From NCBI GenBank assembly GCA_016789865.1, contig JAEUPC010000215.1, positions 1 through 36,653 of the forward strand: DNA of 36,653 nucleotides, given 5' to 3'. Position 1 is the first letter of the stretch, and every line of letters starts with the position of its first letter. Origin of the DNA: Rubrivivax sp. (GTDB lineage Bacteria > Pseudomonadota > Gammaproteobacteria > Burkholderiales > Burkholderiaceae_C). The notes beneath the pieces are model-generated. The model saw only the letters and a list, made by a program, of their open reading frames with translations. It made no database searches and was not told the origin of the DNA. The translations under genes and the position numbers were made by a program. Positions 16,249-23,802 of this stretch are shown here, piece after piece.

Positions 16249-16377
16249 AACGTACAGCGCCCGGAACAACGATCGCTCCAACGCCGGCTCCAACGCCTGG
16301 CGCCCACAGTCCACCTCACCCGGTGGCGAGCACCGGCGTGCACACCCGCCACACCCCACCATCGATCGGAGACCCTC

Positions 16378-17778
16378 ATGCATCTCGCTCCATCACGCCG
16401 CGTCTGGCCTCGCCTCGTGCTGTCGCTGGCCGCGCTGCTGCCCGCGGGCGCTGCGCAGGCGCTGGCGCTGTCGCGCGGCATCCAGGATCTGCCCGTGAGC
16501 TACCAGGAGTGCCTCGGCCGCGCCTACCAGTCGCTGGTGGCCGAGGGCTACCAGGCCACGCCCTCGCAAGGCGCCGGCTTCGTTGGCGGCTTCAAGGCCA
16601 ACCACGGCAGCTACATCAACTGCACCGGACTGGCCGCCGACCGCATGTCGGTCATCGTGTTCGTCGCCTCCGAGGGCACGAACGACCCCGGCGCGCCGGG
16701 CGCCGAGCGCGTGCGCCTGCAGCAACGGATGAATCAGAGCGCGCCGCCACCGCCGCCGCCCGCGGCGGCCGCGGGTGGCGCCTGCTGGGCCAACGCCTCC
16801 GCCTTTGTCGAGACGGGCGAGGGCAACTACTGGACCGGCATCTACACCCGGCGCGGCTCGAGCAATGTCTTCGATGTCGTCTACACCTCGCCCGGCGGGC
16901 CCACCGCGCGCGGCGAACTGACGCTCGATCTCGACCAGCGCGACCCGGCCAACCTCCTCATCGTTCGCACGCGCACCGACAACGGCTACACCGGCACATT
17001 CGGTGCGAGGGTCGACCCCGACGGGCGGCAGGCCCAGGGCACGTACCCGGCAGGCAGCCGCTTCACGCTGCGCTGCTCGGACGCCGCCGGCGCCCAGCAG
17101 CGCGTGGTGCCGCCACCCCTGGCCGGTGGGGCAGGTCCAGCAGGCCCGGCGGTGGCCCCGGCGGCCGATCTGGGCCAGGTCTGGAACGAGGTCGAAGCGA
17201 CCGAGCACGCGGTCTGGACGCGCCGGCCGGGCACGAACATCTTCGACGCTTCGTGGAGCAACGGCCGCGTGCGCGCGCTGCTGCAGATGTCGCTCGTGGG
17301 CAACCATGTCACGATCCGGCGCACGCAGAGCAGCGACGGCTACGACTGCACCTACACCGGCATCATCACAGCCAACCAGGCCAGCGGCACCTTCGGCTGC
17401 AACCGCTTCGCCGGGCAGAAGCCCTGGCGCGCGACGATCCAGGGCGGCGGCGGCGCCGCAGCCGCGGTGCCCTCGCCGGTGGTGCCCGCCGCCTTGGCCG
17501 CGCCGCGCTACCTCGGCTGCTTCCGCGACCCGAACCGGCCGTTCGATCTCGACGGCTTCCTCGTGCGCAGCGCGCAGAACACGCCCGAGCGCTGCATCCA
17601 GACCTGCGCCGCCAAGGGCTTCAAGTACGCCGGCGTGCAGTACGGCGAGAGCTGCCTGTGCGGCAACAGCTACGGCCGCTTCGGCGCGGCGCCGGCCTGC
17701 AACGTGCCGTGCACCGGCAACGCCGGCCAGGCGTGCGGCGGGCCGAACGCCAACGCGGTGTTCTCGACCGGGCGCTGA
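16378..17778 (+). CDS. Secreted protein with internal duplication and C-terminal WSC domain
   Basis: The 466-residue product starts with a signal peptide (hydrophobic 'LVLSLAALLPAGAAQALA', cut near residue 29). The C-terminal ~90 residues (Tyr378 onward) form a WSC domain: 'YLGCFRD', 'TPERCIQTCAAKGFKYAGVQ', 'SCLCGNSYG', 'ACNVPCTGNAGQACGG', with eight or so ordered cysteines. WSC domains bind carbohydrate and are mostly known from fungi and animals. The middle holds two related modules, marked by 'TRRGSSNVFD' (Thr157) and 'TRRPGTNIFD' (Thr281), each ending in a 'GY..TG' block, joined by Pro/Ala linkers. The ATG at 16378 follows GGAGACCCTC. Likely periplasmic or extracellular; ligand unknown. 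Confidence 0.85.
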   Translation: MHLAPSRRVWPRLVLSLAALLPAGAAQALALSRGIQDLPVSYQECLGRAYQSLVAEGYQATPSQGAGFVGGFKANHGSYINCTGLAADRMSVIVFVASEGTNDPGAPGAERVRLQQRMNQSAPPPPPPAAAAGGACWANASAFVETGEGNYWTGIYTRRGSSNVFDVVYTSPGGPTARGELTLDLDQRDPANLLIVRTRTDNGYTGTFGARVDPDGRQAQGTYPAGSRFTLRCSDAAGAQQRVVPPPLAGGAGPAGPAVAPAADLGQVWNEVEATEHAVWTRRPGTNIFDASWSNGRVRALLQMSLVGNHVTIRRTQSSDGYDCTYTGIITANQASGTFGCNRFAGQKPWRATIQGGGGAAAAVPSPVVPAALAAPRYLGCFRDPNRPFDLDGFLVRSAQNTPERCIQTCAAKGFKYAGVQYGESCLCGNSYGRFGAAPACNVPCTGNAGQACGGPNANAVFSTGR

Positions 17779-17936
17779 CCGCGACGCACCCCCGCCCCAC
17801 GACGCACCCGATGCCGCCGCCATTCCAACGCTGGCACCAACGGTGCCCGCGCACACTGAAGCCAGTCCGGTCTTGGACCGACCCGCCGCGCAGCACCGCG
17901 GCGCCCGCCCACCCGCAACCCCAAGGAGCCATCACC

Positions 17937-18479
17937 ATGATCCGTTCCCGCATCGTCGCCCACACCACCGGCCAAGCCGGCCACGGCCACGGCCTCGCTG
18001 CCACGCCGCCCGGCATCACCCAGCCGACCACGCGCCGCGCCTGGTGCCTGGGCGCAGGCCGCGCTGCGCTGGCCTTGCTGCTGGCCACTCAATGGCCCGA
18101 GCACGCAGCGGCCAACGACGGCCTGGAGGGCCGGCGCTTCGACACGCAGGCCGGCATGGCCGGCAAGGCGGCCCACGTGCCCTCGGACATCCTCAGCTTC
18201 GCCGCGGGCCTGTTCCACAGCTCCGACTGCGACCAGTACCAGTACGGCAAGGGCCGCTACACGCGCAGCGCCGAGCCCGACGGCGCCATCCGCTTCGAGG
18301 CCGAGACCGAGAGCCCCACCTACGGCCGCAACACCTGGAAAGGCGTGATCCGCGGGCGCAGCATCGAAGGCGAGTTCGTGTTCCATCGCAAGCCCACGTG
18401 GTGGCGGCCGAATCCCGAGCCGCTGCCGCACTGGTTCAAGGGCCACGAGGTCGACGCCAGCGGCAAGCCGCTGAGCTGA
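17937..18479 (+). CDS. Secreted protein of unknown function
   Basis: The 180-residue product has a long N-terminal segment with a twin-arginine-like signal ('TTRRAWCLGAGRAALALLLA', cut near residue 58). The mature part contains 'FHSSDCDQYQYGKGRYT', 'FEAETESP' and 'WKGVIRGRSIEGEFVF'. I have a general memory of similar small proteobacterial secreted proteins with a 'FHS..CD..G.G.Y' pattern, but no known activity. The ATG at 17937 follows AAGGAGCCATCACC, a strong ribosome binding site. It lies 158 bp after the WSC protein on the same strand and may be co-transcribed with it. Confidence 0.7.
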   Translation: MIRSRIVAHTTGQAGHGHGLAATPPGITQPTTRRAWCLGAGRAALALLLATQWPEHAAANDGLEGRRFDTQAGMAGKAAHVPSDILSFAAGLFHSSDCDQYQYGKGRYTRSAEPDGAIRFEAETESPTYGRNTWKGVIRGRSIEGEFVFHRKPTWWRPNPEPLPHWFKGHEVDASGKPLS

Positions 18480-18668
18480 AGGCAACGGCGCCGCGCACCT
18501 GCACGCCACGCCTGCGCGCCGCAGGCCCCCCACGCCCTCACGCCTTTCGCCCGCCCACCGAAAGCTGCGCGATGTTCAACCGCAAGCGCCGACCCGCGCA
18601 CCCCGGTGTCTGCCGCGTGGCGCGCCGCGGGCGGCCCGTGTACCCTTTGGCCGCAGAGGGCACACGAA

Positions 18669-21600
18669 GTGAGCACCGCCACGAGCCGGCCTGGCGCGCC
18701 GGGCGCGCGAACCGAGCCGGGCGCCAACGGCCCTGGCCCACCGCAGGCCGGCAACGCCGGCCCGAGGCTGCACGTGCGCCTGCTCGGTGACCTCCAGCTG
18801 CGGCGCGGCCGAGGGGGCCCGCTGTTGGTGCTGCCGCCCTCGCGGCGCACGCGTGCGCTGCTGGGCTACCTGGTGGCCACCGCGGTGCCGCAGTCGCGCA
18901 CGGCGCTGTGCGACCTGCTCTGGGACGGCCCCGACGACCCGCGCGCCGCGCTGCGCTGGAGCCTGACCAAGCTGCGCCCGGTGGTCGACGACGAGGCCAC
19001 CCAGCGGCTGCGCGCCGACCGCGACAAGGTGGCCTTCGAGCCGCACGGCTGCGAGGTCGACAGCGCGCTGGTGGGCGCCTGGCTGGACCGTGAAGCGCTC
19101 GAAGCGCTGCCGCTGACCACGCTGGAAGCGGCGGCTTGCGCGCTGCAAGGCGAGTTCCTCGACGGCCTCGATCTGCCGGCCTGCTACCGCTTCCACCACT
19201 GGTGCCTGGCCGAACGCGAGCGTTATTCGCGCCAGCGCCGCGCCGTGCTCGGGGCCCTCGTCGCGCGGCTGGCCGACAGCGACCCGCAGCGCGCGTTGAC
19301 GCATGGCCGCGCGATGGTGTCCGCCGACCCGCTGGCCGAAGCGGCGCACGCCACGCTGGTGCGGCTGCTCGCCGCGGCGGGGCGCTACCCGGAAGCCGAA
19401 ACGCACTACGCCTGGGCACGCGAGCTGCTCAGACGCGAGGTGGCGCTGCCCGACGGGGGTGCGCTCGACCAGGCCGTGCGCGCGGTGCGGCAGGCGCAGC
19501 GCGAGGCGGCGGCCGCGGCGGCCGTGCCCGAGCCGGCAGCGGTCGCTGCGGTGTTCGACAGGCAATATGGTCGGAATGGCCGCAATGGTCCGGATGGCCC
19601 CAGCGGTTCCGTCGCGCAAGCGGCTCCCGCTGGGCTCGCTGAGTCCGCTCGATCCGATGCGGCCCGTGTCGCCGAAGGGCCCGTGCCTCAGGCCGATCCA
19701 GCTACCTCACCGCTGCAGCCAGCCAGCGCGCCGGGCACTTCGCCGCTGGTCGGCCGCGACGCCCAGTGTCGCGTCATCGACGCGGCGCTGGCAGCCACCG
19801 GCCCCGTGCCGATGCTGCTGTTCGCAGGCGAGCCCGGCATCGGCAAGACGCGCCTGCTCGACCACCTGGGCCACCGTGCCGCCGGGCTCGGCCGGCACGT
19901 GCTGCGCGCGCGCTGCTTCGAAGCCGAGGCGGTGCGCCCCTACGGCTGGTGGCTCGATGCGGTGCGCGGCCTGCCCACGCAGGGTGTCAGCGAGCAGGTG
20001 CTGGCCCAGGCCGCGCCCCTGCTCGGCGGCAGCGCGAGCGCGGTCAGCCGCGAGCAGCTGTTCGACGCCGCCGCGCAACTGCTGTGCACGCTGGCGCAGC
20101 GGCAACCGCTGGCCGTGATGGTCGACGATCTGCAGTGGATCGACGACGCCTCGGCGGCGCTGCTGCACTTCGTCACCCGCCGGGTCGCCGATCGGCGCCT
20201 GCCGGTGCTGTTCGCTGCCGCCGCGCGCGCCGGTGAGGTCGACGACAACGCCGCCGCCAAGGGCCTGCTGCAGTCGCTGGCGCGTGAGCGCTCGCTGCAG
20301 CGCAACGACCTGGCACCCTTGCTCGAAGGCGATGTGCGGCAATGGCTCGGCGACCGTCTGGCCGACGTGGCCGAGGCCCTGCTCGCCAGTGGCGGCAACC
20401 CGCTGTTCCTGCTGGAACTGGCCCGCGCCGGCGGCGGCGCCGCGCAGGAAGTGAGGCCGCTGGATGCGTTGATCGACGACCGCCTGCGCCCGCTGGACGA
20501 TGCCGCACGCGACCTGCTCGGCTGGTGTGCGGCGCTGGGCGGCGAGTTCGGCGCCGAGCGCCTGGCGGCGGCCACTTCGCTGCCGGTGGCCGACGTGCTG
20601 GGCCGCATCGCCGCGTTCGAACGGCGCGGGCTGCTGCGCGCCGCCGACAACGGCGGCTTCGACTTCGTGCACGGCCTGGTGCGCCAGGCGGTCTACCGCG
20701 GCCTGTCGACGCCGCGCCGCCGCGCGCTGCACCGGCAGATCGCGCGCGCCTGCGCCGAGGCCAGCCTGCACGACCCCTGGCAACACGGCGCCGTCGTGCA
20801 CCATGCCGGCCTGGCCGGCGACGCGCCGATGGCCGCGAGTGCAGCGCTGGCCGCCGGCGAACATTGGCTGCGGGTGTTTGCCAACGTCGAAGCGGCCCAG
20901 GTCGCCGAGCGCGGCCTGGCGATGATCGATGCATTGGCACCCGGCGCACCGCGGGTGCGGCTGGAGATCGGCCTGCTGCGCCTGCGCGTGGCCGCTGCCG
21001 CGGCACCCGGTGGCCGGCGCCTGCCCGACCTGGCCGCGCGCATCCAGGGCGCCATCGTCGCCGCGCAGGACCTGGACCTGCCCACCGAGGCCTCGGCCGC
21101 CTGGGAGATCCTGGCCTTCTGGCGCCAGCAGGCGGGCGACACGGCCGGCGCGCACGAGGCCACGCTCGCCGCCGAGCGCAGCACGCGCCGCGCCGACGCG
21201 CACACGCGTTGCCGGCAGTTGGCCAACACCGGGCGCTGCCTGCTCGACATCGATTCCGACGGCGAGCGGGCCCGCGCGCTGCTGGACGAAGCGGCAGCCC
21301 TGGCCGGCGAGCTGCAGCTGCCGGTGATGGAACTCGAATGGGGCCGTGGCCTGGCCGCCCGCGCCGACGGCAACCTGCCCTTGGCGCGCGAGGCGCTGGC
21401 CCGCGCGGTGGCGCTGGCGCGCGCCGCATCGAACCACTGGCGCGAGTACGAATGCATGCTCGCACTGGCCACGGTCGAGTTCGAGCTCAGCCAGCACGAA
21501 GAGGTCCTGCGCCATGCCGACGAGGTGGCCGATGCCGCGCGTCGCATGGGCGAGTCGCAGGTTCCGTTCGCCGACGCGCTGGCGGCGCTGGCGCGCCGGC

Positions 21601-21857
21601 GCCGCGACGAGGCCGGTGCCGCGGCTGCCGTGGCGGCCAGCCTCGCCGCACTGCGCGAGCGCGATGACAAGGCGCACCTGGCCTACGCGCTGATCGAATC
21701 CGCCGCCCTGGCGCTGGCCGCCGGCGACACCGCCGGCGCGAGGCGCGAGGCCCATGAAGCACTGGCCGCGGCCACCCAGGTGCGCCGCCCGACCCTGATG
21801 GCCCGCGCGCAGGCCATCGTCACCGCGGCCGGGTCGGCGGCCGCCGAACGAGGCTGA
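18669..21857 (+). CDS. SARP-type regulator: BTAD plus AAA ATPase and TPR-like repeats
   Basis: The 1062-residue product resembles AfsR/SARP regulators. Residues ~35-125 form an OmpR-like DNA-binding domain with a BTAD domain up to ~280 ('LLGDLQLRRGRGG', 'EFLDGLDLPACYRFHHWCLA'). A linker contains four Gly-X-Y triplets (residues 301-313). An AAA-type ATPase follows with Walker A 'GEPGIGKTRLL' and Walker B 'LAVMVDDLQWIDD'. The last ~450 residues are alanine-rich helical repeats like TPRs. These proteins integrate a signal through the ATPase to control transcription. The GTG at 18669 has AGAGGG upstream; an ATG at 18606 is also open. The small gene at 22018 may be its target or partner. Confidence 0.88.
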   Translation: MSTATSRPGAPGARTEPGANGPGPPQAGNAGPRLHVRLLGDLQLRRGRGGPLLVLPPSRRTRALLGYLVATAVPQSRTALCDLLWDGPDDPRAALRWSLTKLRPVVDDEATQRLRADRDKVAFEPHGCEVDSALVGAWLDREALEALPLTTLEAAACALQGEFLDGLDLPACYRFHHWCLAERERYSRQRRAVLGALVARLADSDPQRALTHGRAMVSADPLAEAAHATLVRLLAAAGRYPEAETHYAWARELLRREVALPDGGALDQAVRAVRQAQREAAAAAAVPEPAAVAAVFDRQYGRNGRNGPDGPSGSVAQAAPAGLAESARSDAARVAEGPVPQADPATSPLQPASAPGTSPLVGRDAQCRVIDAALAATGPVPMLLFAGEPGIGKTRLLDHLGHRAAGLGRHVLRARCFEAEAVRPYGWWLDAVRGLPTQGVSEQVLAQAAPLLGGSASAVSREQLFDAAAQLLCTLAQRQPLAVMVDDLQWIDDASAALLHFVTRRVADRRLPVLFAAAARAGEVDDNAAAKGLLQSLARERSLQRNDLAPLLEGDVRQWLGDRLADVAEALLASGGNPLFLLELARAGGGAAQEVRPLDALIDDRLRPLDDAARDLLGWCAALGGEFGAERLAAATSLPVADVLGRIAAFERRGLLRAADNGGFDFVHGLVRQAVYRGLSTPRRRALHRQIARACAEASLHDPWQHGAVVHHAGLAGDAPMAASAALAAGEHWLRVFANVEAAQVAERGLAMIDALAPGAPRVRLEIGLLRLRVAAAAAPGGRRLPDLAARIQGAIVAAQDLDLPTEASAAWEILAFWRQQAGDTAGAHEATLAAERSTRRADAHTRCRQLANTGRCLLDIDSDGERARALLDEAAALAGELQLPVMELEWGRGLAARADGNLPLAREALARAVALARAASNHWREYECMLALATVEFELSQHEEVLRHADEVADAARRMGESQVPFADALAALARRRRDEAGAAAAVAASLAALRERDDKAHLAYALIESAALALAAGDTAGARREAHEALAAATQVRRPTLMARAQAIVTAAGSAAAERG
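19569..19607 (+). repeat. Nonanucleotide tandem array in the SARP-gene linker
   Basis: Units GGTCGGAAT, GGCCGCAAT, GGTCCGGAT and GGCCCCAGC follow in frame and encode Gly-Arg-Asn, Gly-Arg-Asn, Gly-Pro-Asp, Gly-Pro-Ser, a short collagen-like G-X-Y run between the BTAD and ATPase domains. Confidence 0.6.
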
Positions 21858-21901
21858 ATGGCGCGGGACGCGCGCCACGCATCGAGCGCATCGCAGATAC
21901 C

Positions 21902-21928
21902 GAACTCACCGGACTCACCCGACTCACC
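21902..21928 (+). repeat. Three tandem 9-bp repeats (NNACTCACC)
   Basis: GAACTCACC, GGACTCACC and CGACTCACC follow without a gap, 44 bp after the SARP gene. The rest of the 21858-22017 gap shows no other structure. Confidence 0.7.
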
Positions 21929-22017
21929 GCACGCATCAAGCGCCCCCGCCGCCATCGAATGCCCGCCCGCACCGCGGCGCGCTCTCACCCCCCAACCCTG
22001 CCCCGAAGGAGAAGCCC

Positions 22018-22272
22018 ATGCCCCTGTACCGCATCGTCGTCGAACGCAGCTTCGACACCCCGCAGTCCGACGCCGACATGATGCTCGTGGCCGACCGCGA
22101 GCGGCCGTGCCTGGCCGCCTACGAGGCGAGCTGGAAACGCAGCGTGTTGTCCACCGACCGCAAGCTCATGATCTGCGAGTACGAGGCCGCCGACGCCGAA
22201 ACGATGCGCCGCATCCAGCGCGAGGCCGGCGCGCAGTTCGACCGCATCTGGGTCGGCGAGGTCATCGAGTAG
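22018..22272 (+). CDS. Small DUF4242-like protein
   Basis: The 84-residue product ('MPLYRIVVERSFDTPQSDAD' ... 'KLMICEYEAADAETMRRIQR') looks like a DUF4242/NIPSNAP-type small alpha-beta barrel half, a fold that usually dimerises. It has 'CEYEA' in the position of the family's core strand. The ATG at 22018 follows GAAGGAGAAGCCC, a strong ribosome binding site. It sits 160 bp after the SARP regulator; DUF4242 genes are often next to LuxR- or SARP-like regulators. Function unknown. Confidence 0.75.
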   Translation: MPLYRIVVERSFDTPQSDADMMLVADRERPCLAAYEASWKRSVLSTDRKLMICEYEAADAETMRRIQREAGAQFDRIWVGEVIE

Positions 22273-22302
22273 GCCGCACCGCGGCCGCGGCGGACCGACC
22301 TC

Positions 22303-22725
22303 TCACCGAAAGGGGTCGACGATCGTCAGCCCTTCCAGCTTCTGCCCGTGCTGCAGGTCTTCGCTGAGCAGCGTGCGGCAGCCGGCGGTCAAGGCCGAGG
22401 CGACGATCAGAGAGTCGTAGAAGCCGAACCGCCAGCGCGCCTTCACGTCGAGCGCGCGCTGGTACAGCGCTTCGCTGGCGGTGATCTGCATCAGCGGCAG
22501 CAGCACCGCTTCGAGGTAGGTGCGCGCTGCTTCCACCGGCAGCGCCACCTCCGCTTTGCGCAGCGCCACGTTCAGGCACTCCTGCACCACCTGATAGCTG
22601 ATGCAGGCGTTGCCCGTCACCAGCCCCTCGCGCACGATGCGCTCGGCCACAGCGTGTTTGCGCGGATCGGTGTTGTCGAGGTGGTAGACGAAGACGTTGG
22701 TGTCGACGAAGAACTCAGCGCTCAT
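22303..22725 (-). CDS. vapC: VapC-type PIN-domain toxin
   Basis: A 140-residue PIN-domain ribonuclease. The four acidic metal-binding positions are present: Asp8 ('FFVDTNVFVYHLD'), Glu49 ('VVQECLNV'), Asp104 ('GFYDSLIVASAL') and Asp123 ('LLSEDLQHGQ'). VapC toxins cut RNA, often initiator tRNA, when their antitoxin is lost. The ATG at 22725 lies inside the 3' end of the antitoxin gene (11-bp overlap), the usual antitoxin-first arrangement. Some members of this branch act as housekeeping nucleases, but the context supports a toxin-antitoxin module. Confidence 0.92.
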   Translation of the reverse strand: MSAEFFVDTNVFVYHLDNTDPRKHAVAERIVREGLVTGNACISYQVVQECLNVALRKAEVALPVEAARTYLEAVLLPLMQITASEALYQRALDVKARWRFGFYDSLIVASALTAGCRTLLSEDLQHGQKLEGLTIVDPFR

Positions 22726-22936
22726 TCATCGCTTCCCGGCCGAGCTTGCGCCCCACGCGCATCTTGCCGCGCAGGCCGCGCATGACCGCTTCGTAGCGCT
22801 GCAGACGCTCGTCGGTCTTCGCGTAGCCGGCCAGCCAACGCCGGAACTGCTCGTTCAGCGTGGTGTTCTCGGCGCGCGCGCGCTCGCGAGCGGCTTCGAT
22901 CAACGACTCGTCGGCACTGAGGGTGATGTTCTTCAT
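22715..22936 (-). CDS. vapB: VapB-type antitoxin (ribbon-helix-helix)
   Basis: A 73-residue protein with an N-terminal ribbon-helix-helix: 'MKNITLSADESLIEAARERA' then 'RAENTTLNEQFRRWLAGYA'. The basic C-terminal tail ('GLRGKMRVGRKLGREAMNER') would wrap the toxin. RHH antitoxins bind their own promoter together with VapC. Upstream, two short perfect palindromes are candidate operators. The stop overlaps the vapC start by 11 bp, so the two are translationally coupled. Confidence 0.9.
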   Translation of the reverse strand: MKNITLSADESLIEAARERARAENTTLNEQFRRWLAGYAKTDERLQRYEAVMRGLRGKMRVGRKLGREAMNER

Positions 22937-22978
22937 GGCGACCGGGCGGGGTTGGTGCGGATCCTTCGCACGGCGCCA

Positions 22979-23003
22979 GTGTACACGACGCTCGTGCGCA
23001 CGA
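22979..23003. promoter_or_regulatory. Candidate vapBC operator palindromes
   Basis: GTGTACAC (22979-22986) and TCGTGCGCACGA (22992-23003) are both perfect palindromes, with centres 15 bp apart, 43-67 bp upstream of the vapB start. Such paired sites suit a dimer-of-dimers RHH antitoxin. Confidence 0.4.
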
Positions 23004-23151
23004 TTGTCACGAGACCGAACCGCGAAATCGCGTCGTGCCGCCGCGCTCGGCCCGGTGGCTACAGCACCTCGCAGGCGGTCGCCGCAAGGTCGCCGCAGCA
23101 ACGCCGGCGACATCGAGCCTGAGCTGCCGGCAAGGCGGGTCGTTCGGGGAT

Positions 23152-23470
23152 CTACGCCGTGTAAGTCAACTGGATGACGTAGCTGCGCCGTCCGGTCGGG
23201 CTCGCTGTCCACACGAACGACTTGCCGTCGAGCGCGGCGGCAGCGCCTGCCGCCAGCGCCATCCGCCCCTTGCCGGAGGCATTCCAGCCTGTCACCTTGC
23301 CGTCGGTGAGCTGGAACGTGAGGGCGCCTTGCAAGATGACGGCAGTGCTCAGTGCACCGGGCTTGCGTGCGACGGAATGGCCCGAGAGGACGGTGCCCGT
23401 GCCTTTGTCGTAGTGCCACAGGAAGTGCTGCGTTTCCACGGCCCCGTACCGCAGGCAGGACTTCGCGGGT
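23152..23470 (-). pseudogene. Orphan C-terminal coding fragment, unknown family
   Basis: The minus-strand frame ending at 23152 reads as plausible protein ('HFLWHYDKGTGTVLSGHSVA', 'LQGALTFQLTDGKVTGWN', 'SFVWTASPTGRRSYVIQLTY'), a beta-rich C-terminal end. Upstream of about 23470 the frame (open to 23592) overlaps another remnant on the opposite strand and loses protein character. I do not recognise the family. Either a small intact gene of 100-146 residues or the tail of a lost one. Confidence 0.35.
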
Positions 23471-23501
23471 CCGCTGCTGCTGGCCCAGACTGGTGGCACG
23501 T

Positions 23502-23735
23502 TTCCCGAACCAGCCGTGGAGTCCGACCCAAGCCGGCCCGCAACTGATGCTCGCCGCCGCGTTGGTGCACAGCGGCCAGCATGAGGAGGCACGCAAGATC
23601 GTGCGAGCGGTTCCGGGTCAGACGATAGTCGTGGAGCAGAGCCTGCGCCGGCTGCTGACCGGCACCGAACCGAAGTTGGTTCAGGCGCGAGAGCGGCTCT
23701 TCGAGACGCTGAGGCGGCTGGACGCGTCGTCGTAG
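23502..23735 (+). pseudogene. 3' remnant of a TPR-containing protein gene
   Basis: This frame ends with 'QLMLAAALVHSGQHEEARKI' and 'LVQARERLFETLRRLDASS', which looks like the closing TPR repeats of adenylate-cyclase-like or other TPR signalling proteins. It has no start of its own and nothing conserved before about 23500, where the orphan minus-strand fragment begins. A truncated leftover at a recombination point is the best reading. Confidence 0.4.
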
Positions 23736-23757
23736 TCTCTCTCTCTCGCGCGCGCGC
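23736..23757. repeat. Dinucleotide microsatellites (TC)6 (GC)5
   Basis: Six TC units run directly into five GC units, right after the remnant's stop codon. Alternating GC can adopt Z-DNA. It is followed by a CCC-rich tract ending at the dctM stop. Confidence 0.8.
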
Positions 23758-23802
23758 CGCCGTGCCCCGACTACCCTGCCAACCCGCTAACCCACTATCC
23801 CG

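Noticed and set aside
19707-21878. Minus-strand open frame of 723 codons
   Set aside because: Antisense to the SARP-type gene, with no recognisable domain and shadow-like composition.
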